From Phytoactinopolyspora halotolerans (GTDB taxonomy: Bacteria > Actinomycetota > Actinomycetes > Jiangellales > Jiangellaceae): a stretch of 64,000 bases of DNA. The stretch is from NCBI RefSeq assembly GCF_010550675.1, contig NZ_JAAGOA010000023.1, positions 55,491 to 119,490 on the forward strand. The letters run 5' to 3'. Every line of letters starts with the position of its first letter. Position 1 is the first letter of the stretch. The notes beneath the pieces were generated by a model. It worked only from the letters and a program-made list of their open reading frames with translations, searched no databases and had not been told where the DNA came from. The translations under genes were made by a program, and so were the position numbers. Below, in pieces: positions 54,497-63,240 of this stretch.

Positions 54497-55198
54497 GTGA
54501 GCGACCGTGACGACGTCCGCCGCCGGATCATCGACGCCGCTGCCGCCCTGCTGCGGAGCGACGGCCGCGACGCAGTGACCACCCGGGCCGTGAGCGCGGC
54601 CGCCGGCGTGCAGCCCCCGACGATCTACCGCCTGTTCACCGACATGAACGGACTCCTCGACGCGGTCGCGTCCGACGGCTTCGCGCGCTATCTCGAGCAG
54701 AAGCACAACCTCGCCCTCTCCGACGATCCGGTCGAGGACTTGCGCACCGGGTGGGACACGCACATCCAGTTCGGCCTGGAGAACCCGGCGCACTACCTGC
54801 TGATGTACGGCCAGCCCACGCCCGGGCATCGAAGCGAGGCCGCAGAGCGGGCACTGCAACGTCTGCGCATGCTCGTCGAACGCATCGCCGTCGCGGGCCG
54901 GCTCCTCGTCGACGTCGAGACAGCCGTCAGCATGGTCCACGCTGCGGGGGTCGGCCTCACCCTGAGCTTCATCGAGATGCCACCCGCGGATCGCGACCTC
55001 TCCCTGATCGGCCGTATGCGCGACGCCACCTTCGCCGCGATCATCGCGACCGAACCGAGCAGCCCTTCGACCGTGACCCAGCGTGCCGTCGGATTCAAGG
55101 CCGTGCTCGACGACGTCGTGGACCTCTACAGCCCGGGTGAGCGCGCCCTCCTCGATGAACTCCTCGATCGCGTGGCGAGCAAGGCGTCCCCTCTCTGA
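54497..55198 (+). CDS. TetR-family transcriptional regulator
   Basis: 233 residues. Helix-turn-helix RRRIIDAAAALLRSDGRDAVTTRAVSAAAGVQPPTIYRLFTDMNGLL (about 8-55), then a ligand domain. GTG start. It is divergent from the PQQ-type lipoprotein gene and ends in a shared TGATCA with the convergent thioesterase gene. Confidence 0.92.
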   Translation: MSDRDDVRRRIIDAAAALLRSDGRDAVTTRAVSAAAGVQPPTIYRLFTDMNGLLDAVASDGFARYLEQKHNLALSDDPVEDLRTGWDTHIQFGLENPAHYLLMYGQPTPGHRSEAAERALQRLRMLVERIAVAGRLLVDVETAVSMVHAAGVGLTLSFIEMPPADRDLSLIGRMRDATFAAIIATEPSSPSTVTQRAVGFKAVLDDVVDLYSPGERALLDELLDRVASKASPL

Positions 55199-55570
55199 TC
55201 AGCGGTCGGCGTCCGTCTTCGACGCCGTCCCAAGGAAGCGGGCCCGATCGACGATCGCTCGATCGATCTCACCGGTGGCGACGACATTCCCGGAGCCGTC
55301 AACCGCGTGGACGCTGAAGGTCAGGCGATGAGCACTGATGTCACTGGGCAGCGTTGCAGTGATCTCGACGGTGCCGCCGACGGGCGTGGCGCGGCGGTGT
55401 TCGATGCGTACGGCAGTACCGACGGTCGTCTGATCGGCGTCGAGCAGTTCCGCCGTGATCCGCACCGTCTCCGCCTCCATCCAGGCGATCAACCGAGGGG
55501 TGGCGAGCACCGGCACATCGCCGCTGCCTAGCGCGGTCGCCGTATCGGCGGCGGTCACCTCGTGACGCAT
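55199..55570 (-). CDS. thioesterase-like (hot-dog fold, FlK-type) protein
   Basis: 123 residues. LGSGDVPVLATPRLIAWMEAETVRIT, TVGTAVRIEHRRATPVGGTVEITATL and DGSGNVVATGEIDRAIVDRARFL correspond to the fluoroacetyl-CoA thioesterase-like hot-dog family; the catalytic triad residues are only partly evident. Substrate unknown. Its stop abuts the TetR stop, and its start at 55570 lies beside the decayed ATPase region. Confidence 0.82.
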   Translation of the reverse strand: MRHEVTAADTATALGSGDVPVLATPRLIAWMEAETVRITAELLDADQTTVGTAVRIEHRRATPVGGTVEITATLPSDISAHRLTFSVHAVDGSGNVVATGEIDRAIVDRARFLGTASKTDADR

Positions 55571-56480
55571 CGAACACCGCCGCGGCACGTCGTGAAGACG
55601 ACTTTGGTGGGTCCCAGCGCCCTGAACTCGTCCTCATCGATAAGGCCTGCGTCGCGAAGCATCAATCCACCATACGGCGGCGGTCGCCGCCGCGAAGCTC
55701 GGCACGCTCGTAGCGGCAACCGCACACGATGGTTTCACCGTCGCCGCATGGACCTCCCTCTCAGCGGGCCTCACGGCGGTACATGTCGTCAAGCGAGACC
55801 AGCAGTACATCAGGGCGATGCTGGATCCGTCTCAGCTCGTCACTGAAGCCGCTGCGACTGAAGACCGCGAGCGTCGCCTGACCAGCTCGCTCTCCCAGCA
55901 ACGCGATCCGTGGCCGACGACGTATGCGGCGTGTCGCCGGCCACCAGCGAGATCACATCGACCTCATGATTCACCTTGTGCTCTTGGCACGCGACTGATG
56001 TCCTGCCGGTCCACCCGACGGGTACGTCGTTCCGGGCTGCACGCTCAGTGATCGTCCATTCACGAGCCAGGTTGCTTGCGCCTGCCGCCACCCATGGGCG
56101 GCCCGGCCTCTACGTTGGAAGATCTGCAGACGCGGCAGGGTAATGGTGTGATAACACCACATGATGGGGTGTGCGATGTACACGATTGGCTTTCGTTCGC
56201 GGAGCATGTCCTTGGCATAAGAGATGAAAACCTGCTCGGCGCAGAGTCATCAGCGGGCAGGACATAGTCCGAGGGTCACGCTCCAGCCTGCTGGCGATTC
56301 GGGCGGGAACTACCGGTTACCGCGATTCTCAGGCGCGTCAACGCCCCTCCCGGCCATGCACGGCTCCTACACAGAATTGCCCAATACGCGGTCGCCTCGA
56401 GTTTGGTTGATCCAACCGATGCGGACACTCCGGCCGAGCACCGACAGTGACGTTGTACGCCCGGAGCCAAGGGGGCCGCC
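55571..56480. other. gene-poor interval with a decayed ATPase
   Basis: Apart from the pseudogene at 55761-56091 I see no intact gene. The stretch 56105-56400 is less GC-rich than its surroundings and contains short frames such as one reading VFISYAKDMLRERKPIVYI on the minus strand, too short and unstarted to call. Confidence 0.5.
55761..56091 (-). pseudogene. remnant of an AAA ATPase with DUF234-type C-terminal domain
   Basis: On the minus strand one frame gives NLAREWT and later VNHEVDVISLVAGD; a second frame, one base off, continues RIALLGERAGQATLAVFSRSG and DELRRIQHRPDVLLVSLDDMY up to a TGA at 55761. Together they match the C-terminal module of archaeal-type/DUF234 ATPases, where LAREW, HEVDV, LLGE-KW and LFSRSGF-DEL occur in that order. 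Here the frames are joined by a frameshift near 55915, the roughly 40 residues normally between the last two motifs are missing, and the ATPase domain is absent. Non-functional. Confidence 0.65.
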
Positions 56481-57389
56481 ATGAGCAGCCAGGACAGAAC
56501 CGCACGTACGGAACGGTACGCCGGACAGCAGGCACGCGAGAAGCTGGTGGCGGCGATGCCGCTGACCGAGCGCCGGCTCCGGTTGGCGGGGGTTTCCACC
56601 GCCGTGTTCGAGGGCGGCGACGGACCGCCCATCGTGCTGCTGCACGGCCAGGGCGAGTTCGCGGCCATCTGGATCAACGTCGTACCTGACCTGGCCAGGA
56701 CATACCGGGTCATCGTCCCCGACCTGCCCGGCCACGGCGCCTCGGAGGTGGACGACGCCCACCTCGGCCCGAGTACGGTGCTGGCCTGGGTCGACGAACT
56801 GATCGAGCACACCTGTGCGGCCAAGCCGGTGCTTGCCGGCCACCTTCTCGGCGGCGCGATCGCCGCACGGTACGCGGCGGGGCACAGCGAGCGGTTGGCC
56901 CAGCTGGTGCTGGTGGAGACGATGGGCCTGGGATGGTTCCGACCGGCACCGAGCTTCGCGCTGCCGATGGTGCGCTTCGTCGCCCGTCCTACTCCGCGCA
57001 GCCGCGACCGCCTGTTCAACCGATGCTTCCTCGACATGGATCGCGCCGGTGAGCAGTCGGGAGAACAGTGGGAACCGATGCTGGCCTATGCGCTGGACCG
57101 CGCACGGACCCCGAGCGTGCAGGCAGCGCTCCGGCGTCTTATGACGCGGCTGGGCATGCCGCCGATCCCGTCCACTGACCTGGCCCGCATCGACGTGCCG
57201 ACCACACTGATCCATGGCCGGCACGGCCTGCAGGTACGGCTGCACACCGCCGAGGACGCCAGCGCCAGGTACGGCTGGCCGCTGCATGTCATCGAGGAGT
57301 GCCGCGACGACCCCGCGGTGGAGCAGCCGCAAGCGTTCCTGACCGCGCTGAATACGGCACTCGGAACATCCGCTGAGGAGGAATCGTGA
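56481..57389 (+). CDS. alpha/beta-hydrolase-fold protein lacking catalytic Ser and His
   Basis: 302 residues. The fold is clear: IVLLHGQGEFAAIW (oxyanion region), RVIVPDLPGHGASE, and ERLAQLVLVETMGLG. But the nucleophile elbow reads G120-H-L122-L-G, with leucine where serine should be, and the catalytic histidine region reads CRDDPAVEQP, with aspartate instead of the usual GHDP. It is therefore probably not a serine esterase; it may be a binding or non-hydrolytic member of the fold. The stop overlaps the next gene as GTGA, so it is translated with the flavoenzyme. AAGGGGG precedes the ATG. Confidence 0.85.
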   Translation: MSSQDRTARTERYAGQQAREKLVAAMPLTERRLRLAGVSTAVFEGGDGPPIVLLHGQGEFAAIWINVVPDLARTYRVIVPDLPGHGASEVDDAHLGPSTVLAWVDELIEHTCAAKPVLAGHLLGGAIAARYAAGHSERLAQLVLVETMGLGWFRPAPSFALPMVRFVARPTPRSRDRLFNRCFLDMDRAGEQSGEQWEPMLAYALDRARTPSVQAALRRLMTRLGMPPIPSTDLARIDVPTTLIHGRHGLQVRLHTAEDASARYGWPLHVIEECRDDPAVEQPQAFLTALNTALGTSAEEES

Positions 57390-58807
57390 GAACGAAGACG
57401 TTCGATGTCAACGGACTCGACGGTGAGCGTGTCGCCCTGTCCTCCAGCGAGCTCGAGCGGCTCAGCTCCGCGATCGACGGCTCGGTGCTCAGGCGGGGAG
57501 ACGAGAGCTGGGACGACGCCGTGCTGATCTGGAACGCCTGGGTCAGCAAGACACCGGCGCTGGTCGTCCAGCCGACATCGGCGCGCGACGTCGCCGCCAC
57601 CATTCGGTTCGCCGCGGACCATGGCCTGCTGATCAGCGTCAAAGGCGGAGGTCATAACATCGCCGGAACGGCTCTCGCCGATAACGGCCTGACCCTGGAC
57701 ATGTCCCGCATGCGCGAGGTCACCGTCGACCCGGCCGCCCGCCTCGCGCACGTCGGTGCGGGATGTCTGCTACGCGACGTCGACCGCGCTACTCAGCAGC
57801 ACGGCCTCGCCACGGTGCTCGGGTTCATCTCCGAGACCGGAGTCGCCGGTCTGACCCTCGGCGGCGGTTTCGGGTACCTCACCCGCCGCTTCGGCTGGGC
57901 CGCGGACAATCTGGAAGAAGTCGAGATCGTCACCGCCGGCGGAACGGTCCGGACCGCCAGCCGTGCGGAGAACCCCGACCTGTTCTGGGCCGTCCGTGGT
58001 GGTGGCGGCAACTACGGTGTCGTCACCCGCTTCAGCTTCCGGCTGCACCAGGTCGGACCGACCGTGACCGGCGGCTTGGCGGTATGGAGCGCCGACCGGG
58101 CGGACGAGGTGCTCGCGACCTATCGGGAGCTCACCGCATCGGCTCCGCGCGAGCTGACGGCCGTCGCCATCATCAGGCTCGCACCGCCGGCGCCGTTCGT
58201 ACCGGAGCAGTGGCACTTCCAGCCCGTCGCGGGACTACTCGTCTGCCACAGCGGCCCGACCACCGAGGCCGACCTCGCACCGATTCGCGCCCTGGGGGAT
58301 CCGATCTTCGACCTCATCGGCGAGAAACCCTACGTGGCTCAGCAGTCGATGCTCGATGACATGGAGCCCAAGGGCCTGAACCAGTATTGGAAGGCCGAGT
58401 TCCTCCCGACCCTGCCCAGCGAGTACCTCACCACGTTCCGTGACGCCGCGCTGAACGTCGCGTCGCCGCTGTCATTCTCCGTCATCTTCCACCTCGAAGG
58501 TGCGCTGAACGAACACGACGACGGCGGTGCGGTCGGCAACCGAGACGCCCGGTTCATCAGCGGATTCTCCGGAGTGTGGCCGCCGAACGCCGACGGTGAC
58601 GGGATCGTGGCCGCGGTCCGGGACGGATGGGAGCGGATCCGGCCGTTCTCGACCGGCGGGAACTACGTCAACTTCCAGCTGGCCGAGGATGACCTCACCA
58701 GAACCGTTGCCGCGTACCGCGACAATTGCCGACGCCTGCAGCAGGTGAAGACCCAGTACGATCCGGGCAATCTCTTCCGGGCCAACCGCAACATCCGGCC
58801 ACGCTAG
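57386..58807 (+). CDS. FAD-linked oxidase (berberine bridge enzyme-like)
   Basis: 473 residues. FAD-binding PCMH domain with H90 in SVKGGGHNIAGTAL (histidine for covalent FAD attachment), LGFISETGVAGLTLGGGFGYLTRRFG, and a C-terminal berberine-bridge domain ending YDPGNLFRANRNIRP. The usual second cysteine attachment residue before the GVAG segment is absent (ISETG), so FAD is probably singly linked. Family members oxidise sugars, alkaloids or polyketides with oxygen. The GTG start follows GAGGAGG, overlapping the hydrolase stop. Confidence 0.92.
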   Translation: MRTKTFDVNGLDGERVALSSSELERLSSAIDGSVLRRGDESWDDAVLIWNAWVSKTPALVVQPTSARDVAATIRFAADHGLLISVKGGGHNIAGTALADNGLTLDMSRMREVTVDPAARLAHVGAGCLLRDVDRATQQHGLATVLGFISETGVAGLTLGGGFGYLTRRFGWAADNLEEVEIVTAGGTVRTASRAENPDLFWAVRGGGGNYGVVTRFSFRLHQVGPTVTGGLAVWSADRADEVLATYRELTASAPRELTAVAIIRLAPPAPFVPEQWHFQPVAGLLVCHSGPTTEADLAPIRALGDPIFDLIGEKPYVAQQSMLDDMEPKGLNQYWKAEFLPTLPSEYLTTFRDAALNVASPLSFSVIFHLEGALNEHDDGGAVGNRDARFISGFSGVWPPNADGDGIVAAVRDGWERIRPFSTGGNYVNFQLAEDDLTRTVAAYRDNCRRLQQVKTQYDPGNLFRANRNIRPR

Positions 58808-58867
58808 GTCAGGCGCCGACGGCGCTCAGCATGCCACCCATGGTGAGCAGCGAGCTCCGGGTCGACC

Positions 58868-59848
58868 TCATGCCGGATGGCCGTCGGCGGAAAGCTGACG
58901 CCCGCGCGTCCCCGGCGGGCCGAGCGTGCTCGTCTCGCCGCTGCCGGGCGGTTTCAAGGAGTCCGAGTGGGACCGAACCGCCGGTCTGCGGCGAGAACTG
59001 CCCAGGAGCACGCCGCTGATGACGAGCGCACCGCCGAACATCTCCCCCGCGCTGAACGTTTCGTGCAGGACCACCCCGGCCGCGGTCATTCCGACGACCG
59101 GCACCAACATGGAGAAGGGTGCCACGACTCCAGCGGGGTAGCGCGCCATCAACCAGGTCCACATGCCGGATCCGAGCACAGTACCGAACAGCACGGTAAA
59201 GGCCAATCCGACGACGGCCGCGAGCGACGTGGGCTCGCGCAACGAGCTCAGCGACGTGCCGATCCTGGCCGGGCCTTCCACCGCCATCGCGAGGATGAAC
59301 ATCGGCACGGGCGGAACCACCGACATCCACAGGGTCAGATGCAGCGGGTTGGCCGGCTTCGCCTGCCGGTTGCACACGTTCCCTGCCGCCCATCCCAGGG
59401 CGCCCGCCAGGGTCAGGAGAAACGGGATGATGCTGGCGTTCTCGGCTCGTTGCCAGCCGACGAGGGCCAGCCCACCGACGGCGATGAGGATCCCGACGAG
59501 CTGCCGCCCACTCACCCGTTCCCGGAGCAACGTCGCGCCGAGCAGCACGGTGAACGGCGCGGAGCCCTGCAGCACCAAGGACGCCAGGCCGGCGGGCATA
59601 CCCGCGTCCATGCCCCAGTAGAGGAAGAGGAACTGCAGTGTCCCGAAGCCGAGCCCGTAGCCAACCAGCCATCGCACCGGCACATCCGGCCACGGGACCA
59701 GCAGCACCGTCGGGATCGCGATCAATGCGAACCGGAGCGCGACCAGAAACATCGGCGGGAAGAGCTCGAGCGAGGCGTCGATCGCGATGAAGTTCAGGCC
59801 CCAGATGACGGCTACAGACATCGCGAGCAGACGGTGACGGATCGGCAT
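58868..59848 (-). CDS. EamA-family transporter (DMT superfamily)
   Basis: 326 residues with ten membrane segments in two EamA repeats (AVIWGLNFIAIDASLELFPPMFLVALRF and ALGWAAGNVCNRQAKPANPL). The last 35 residues are polar and outside the domain. It is divergent from a LysR gene; by analogy it exports a metabolite sensed by that regulator. The start has no strong ribosome-binding site. Confidence 0.9.
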   Translation of the reverse strand: MPIRHRLLAMSVAVIWGLNFIAIDASLELFPPMFLVALRFALIAIPTVLLVPWPDVPVRWLVGYGLGFGTLQFLFLYWGMDAGMPAGLASLVLQGSAPFTVLLGATLLRERVSGRQLVGILIAVGGLALVGWQRAENASIIPFLLTLAGALGWAAGNVCNRQAKPANPLHLTLWMSVVPPVPMFILAMAVEGPARIGTSLSSLREPTSLAAVVGLAFTVLFGTVLGSGMWTWLMARYPAGVVAPFSMLVPVVGMTAAGVVLHETFSAGEMFGGALVISGVLLGSSRRRPAVRSHSDSLKPPGSGETSTLGPPGTRGRQLSADGHPA

Positions 59849-59887
59849 ACGTCAACGATCAGGCAGGCGGACGTATAAGCACAAGCG

Positions 59888-59920
59888 AAAGATAATACAT
59901 CTACTGTGTAGTCTAGCTAC
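59888..59920. promoter_or_regulatory. divergent EamA/LysR promoter with CTAC/GTAG repeats
   Basis: An AT-rich island containing CTAC-TGT-GTAG followed by CTAC again just before the LysR ATG at 59921; overlapping dyads of this kind are typical LysR-type binding regions. Exact footprint cannot be set by eye. Confidence 0.4.
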
Positions 59921-60829
59921 ATGGACGTCAGGCATCTCGAGCTGTTGCGTGAGTTGTCCGAGCGCGGAAGCGTCACGGCCGCCGCACGCGCCACGCACCG
60001 CACGCCGTCCGCCGTCTCGCAGCAGCTGAAGATCGCCCAGCGCGAGTTCGGGATGACATTGGTCGAACCGGCCGGCCGTGGTGTCCGGCTCACCGAAGCA
60101 GGCCGGTTGCTCGCCGACGGTGCCTCGACTGTGGCTGCCGCGATCGAGCAGGTACAGGCTCGCTGGGACGCCTACCGCGGCGAGCCGTCCGGAACCGTCA
60201 CCATCACCGCTCTGCCGAGCGCGGCCACCTTCTTGCTCGCGGAGGTGATGTCCGACCTGGCCAGCACCGAAATCCGGCTGGAGTGCAGCGATGTGGACAT
60301 CGCCGAGGCCGAGTTCGCCGGCCTCGCCGCCGACCACGACATCGTGATCGCCCACAGCCTCACGGGCGTCCGACCGGCCGGCGCCGACGGACTGACGGTC
60401 GTACCACTGGCACAGGAGCCACTCGACGTCGCGATGGCCGCCGACCATCCGTTGGCCGGTGTCGCCGCGGTCCGGGCCGCGGATGTCGTCGATCGCGAGT
60501 GGATCGGCGTGCCCCTGGGGTACCCGTTCGACACAGTGCTGCACATGATCGAACAGGTCACCGGCGCCGAGCTGACCATCGATCAACGGCTGCGCGACAA
60601 CCGCCTGGTCGAATCACTGGTCAGGGTAAGCCATCGGATCGCGATCCTGCCCCGGTTCACCACCCCGACCGATAGCGGGATCGTTCTGAAGGAACTGACC
60701 GACATCCCGTCGGCCAGGCATATCTCCGCGGTCCTGCGGCCCGACCGGGCCGAGCGACTGGCGGTCCAACGGGTCTTGCTCGCCCTTCGGCACGTCGCCA
60801 GCGAAGTGGAACGCCGCCACCGACAATGA
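59921..60829 (+). CDS. LysR-family transcriptional regulator
   Basis: 302 residues. Helix-turn-helix MDVRHLELLRELSERGSVTAAARATHRTPSAVSQQLK and a compact effector domain. Divergent from the EamA transporter and separated by 72 nt, the usual layout of a LysR exporter pair. Its stop lies 16 nt before the end of the convergent membrane-protein gene. Confidence 0.93.
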   Translation: MDVRHLELLRELSERGSVTAAARATHRTPSAVSQQLKIAQREFGMTLVEPAGRGVRLTEAGRLLADGASTVAAAIEQVQARWDAYRGEPSGTVTITALPSAATFLLAEVMSDLASTEIRLECSDVDIAEAEFAGLAADHDIVIAHSLTGVRPAGADGLTVVPLAQEPLDVAMAADHPLAGVAAVRAADVVDREWIGVPLGYPFDTVLHMIEQVTGAELTIDQRLRDNRLVESLVRVSHRIAILPRFTTPTDSGIVLKELTDIPSARHISAVLRPDRAERLAVQRVLLALRHVASEVERRHRQ

Positions 60830-60845
60830 CCTGAACGTGCACGAA

Positions 60846-61358
60846 CTAGCCGGGAATTCGAGTGCCCACAGCACGAACGTGGCCGGTGCGATCGTTGCGG
60901 TAGGCGCCCAGGACCTTGCCGACGGTGCCATAGAGCTCGATGGTGACCGGGTCGCCGGGCACACTGGTGGTGTCGTTCCTGTCCCGGGTGTCGAACCGCC
61001 ATTGGGTCGACCCGTCGATGGCGATCTTGACGATGCTGGCCAGCCGCGTATGCGTGATCTCGGCGATCGTTCCCCGCATGAACAGCGGAGCGGCGCCGAT
61101 GCGCGCGGCACGCTTCCAGGCGGCGCTACGGCTGTGAACGACCGCCAGCGCGAAGACAACCACGCTACCAGGCAGCACACCAGCAAGTACCGCCACCACG
61201 GGATCGATGTCGTCACGGATGCCCTCGGCCTCGTCCCCCGCCAGGCTCCCGAGCACGGCCAGACCGAAGAAGACGACGATGAACCAGAGCGCGGCCGCCG
61301 CCCAGCGATACTTTCTACCGAGCCGGCGACGTTCCTCCGGTGGGTACAGAGCCGACAT
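60846..61358 (-). CDS. membrane protein of unknown function
   Basis: 170 residues with two membrane segments (about 20-42 and 58-80) and a soluble C-terminal beta-rich half (TIAEITHTRLASIVKIAIDGSTQWRFDTRD). GAAGGGAC precedes the ATG at 61358. I do not recognise the family. It is divergent from another membrane protein, so the two may share a control region. Confidence 0.65.
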   Translation of the reverse strand: MSALYPPEERRRLGRKYRWAAAALWFIVVFFGLAVLGSLAGDEAEGIRDDIDPVVAVLAGVLPGSVVVFALAVVHSRSAAWKRAARIGAAPLFMRGTIAEITHTRLASIVKIAIDGSTQWRFDTRDRNDTTSVPGDPVTIELYGTVGKVLGAYRNDRTGHVRAVGTRIPG

Positions 61359-61451
61359 CAACGTCCCTTCACGGACGGTTCTGCACGGACGGATACGCTT
61401 GTTGTTTCTATCAGAGGACCCTGCCGCTTGCCCGGTGCACACGGAGACGAG

Positions 61452-62069
61452 ATGAGACGACCAGTGAGCGACCGTGGTTCGGTGACCACAGAAGCGCTGA
61501 CCGCGCTCGCCGTGTTCTTCAGCCTGGGGTCTGCCATCATTGTCCCGTTCATCGTGCTGTACGGCGATCGAATGCCACGCGCGGACGACGGGAGCACGCT
61601 CGGTGCGCGGCGAGCCATCACCGAGGACCCGGTCGTGTTCGCCGTGATCATCACCACCACCATCCTGGCGGCGACGATCGCCGACCAGGTGCATCGGCGG
61701 CAGCGGCCCCGCCTCATGCGCAACGAGACGACCCGGGATGTCGCGGCCGCCGCACGCGCCGCAGCCGCGACATCCGCAGGGGCGCACGACGACCCCCAGG
61801 CGATCTGGCACACCGCATCGACGTACCTCCTCGGCCTGCGCAAACGGCACTGGCCGTACGAAGCAAGCCGGATCTGGATCAACACGGATGGCGATGAGGT
61901 AGAGGTGATCGCCGAGCGCAGCTTCCAGAAGCCGACCGGCCTGCTGTGGCACTGGGGATCGCAGAGCGACGTCACACGGATGGACGTCCACAGCCGCGCA
62001 CGCGTCCGCCCCGACGGTACGGTCACCGGCCAAGACACGTACGTCTACCAGCCCCGCCTCACACCATGA
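61452..62069 (+). CDS. membrane protein of unknown function
   Basis: 205 residues from the ATG with GGAGA upstream. Two membrane segments (VFFSLGSAIIVPFIVLYG and VFAVIITTTILAATIADQV), then an alanine-rich helical link and a soluble tail ending YVYQPRLTP. No known domain recognised. Divergent from the gene at 60846. Confidence 0.65.
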   Translation: MRRPVSDRGSVTTEALTALAVFFSLGSAIIVPFIVLYGDRMPRADDGSTLGARRAITEDPVVFAVIITTTILAATIADQVHRRQRPRLMRNETTRDVAAAARAAAATSAGAHDDPQAIWHTASTYLLGLRKRHWPYEASRIWINTDGDEVEVIAERSFQKPTGLLWHWGSQSDVTRMDVHSRARVRPDGTVTGQDTYVYQPRLTP

Positions 62070-62301
62070 CACCACGCACCGGGCGACGCGGCGTCGACCG
62101 CGCCCGCCGCCCGACTCACCTCCCGCCAGGCCGCTGACCTGAGGTTACGAGTACCCACCGGTGATCTGGAACTTCACCTGTGGGTGCCAAGTGGTGAGCG
62201 CCGGCCGACGGGCGTTGCGAGAATAGGACGAATGTCCTACGATTTTAGCAGCTAGCTAGGACGACTGTCCTAACTAGCTGGATGAGGTGAAGTGGGAGAC
62301 G
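62070..62301. other. promoter region of the TetR-YciI-Tag unit
   Basis: No gene. It holds the two TAGGAC-N4-GTCCTA operators described separately and an AT-rich stretch expected to contain the promoter. Confidence 0.6.
62224..62272. promoter_or_regulatory. twin TetR operators
   Basis: TAGGAC-GAAT-GTCCTA at 62224-62239 and TAGGAC-GACT-GTCCTA at 62257-62272, perfect 6-4-6 dyads with centres 33 bp apart (about three helical turns). They sit 30-78 nt before the TetR start, the signature of strong autorepression, and resemble the 6-4-6 operators of NemR-type regulators. Confidence 0.85.
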
Positions 62302-62865
62302 GTGAGTACGCGCGAGCAGATTGTGGATGCTGCGAACCGGCTGTTCTATGAGCAAGGGTTCGAGCGGACCTCGTTCGCGTCGATCGCCGAGGCCGTCGGG
62401 ATTTCCCGTGGGAACTTCTATTACCACTTCAAGACCAAGGACGCGATCCTGGATGCGGTGATCCAGGCTCGCCTGGAAAGTACACGGCAGATGTTGCGTG
62501 CCTGGAGCGAGGGATCTGCCGGCCCGCTCGACCGAGTGCGGCGGTTCATCGAGATCGTCATCACGAACCAGGGCGACATCGAGAACTACGGGTGCCCGGT
62601 CGGGACGCTGACGAACGAGTTGGCCAAGCTGGACCACCCCTCCCGCACACACGCGGTCGGCGTGTTCGACGTCTTCCGCACCTGGCTTCGTGAACAGTTC
62701 GAGGAACTCGGGCGAGCGGCTGACGCCGACGACCTTGCGCTCCATGTTCTGACCTTCAGCCAGGGGGTGGCAACGCTGTCGAACGCGTTCCACGATCGCG
62801 CGTATGCGCAGCGTGAGGTCGATCGCCTCAACTCCTGGTTGACCCAGCAACTGGCCACTTCATGA
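62302..62865 (+). CDS. TetR-family transcriptional regulator
   Basis: 187 residues from the GTG at 62302 (GGGAGA upstream; an earlier GTG at 62287 lacks one). Helix-turn-helix STREQIVDAANRLFYEQGFERTSFASIAEAVGISRGNFYYHFKTKDAIL, then a C-terminal domain with NYGCPVGTLTNEL, whose cysteine could sense electrophiles as in NemR-like proteins. It opens a short unit with a YciI-like and a Tag gene. Twin operators precede it. Confidence 0.92.
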   Translation: MSTREQIVDAANRLFYEQGFERTSFASIAEAVGISRGNFYYHFKTKDAILDAVIQARLESTRQMLRAWSEGSAGPLDRVRRFIEIVITNQGDIENYGCPVGTLTNELAKLDHPSRTHAVGVFDVFRTWLREQFEELGRAADADDLALHVLTFSQGVATLSNAFHDRAYAQREVDRLNSWLTQQLATS

Positions 62866-62928
62866 GCGGCCGATCCGACTGCGAATTCCCCACGTCCACT
62901 CTCAGACATACTCAGTAAGGAGACCGAC

Positions 62929-63216
62929 GTGTACGTCGTTCTGCTCCGTTTCTCCGCCAACAAGGCCCAGGCGCCTGAGCATGTGGAAGACCATCAGGAG
63001 TGGATCCGCCGTGGCGTCGACGACGGTGTGTTCCTCTTGGTCGGGAGCATCCGGCCGGGGCAGGGCGGCGCGGTCATCGCCACAGGGATCACGCCCGAGG
63101 CGCTGCGGGCTCGGGTGGCCGAGGACCCGTTCGTCGTCCACGACGTCGTGTCAGCGGAGGTCATCGAGATCGAGCCGAACCTGACCGACCCGCGCCTGTC
63201 CTTCCTCACCGACTGA
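62929..63216 (+). CDS. YciI-like protein
   Basis: 95 residues. YVVLLRFSANKAQAPEHVEDHQEWIRRGVDDGVFLLVGSIRPGQGGAVIATG has the conserved His-Asp dyad of the YciI fold; VVHDVVSAEVIEIEP ends it. Biochemical role of the family is not established, though it often occurs in stress or catabolic operons. AAGGAGA precedes the GTG start. Confidence 0.85.
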   Translation: MYVVLLRFSANKAQAPEHVEDHQEWIRRGVDDGVFLLVGSIRPGQGGAVIATGITPEALRARVAEDPFVVHDVVSAEVIEIEPNLTDPRLSFLTD

Positions 63217-63240
63217 GTGGACCGGAGAGGACACCGACAC

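Noticed and set aside
56105..56260. TIR-like fragment (VFISYAKDMLRERKP)
   Set aside because: Too short and lacks a start, so similarity to VFISYA-type sequences may be chance.
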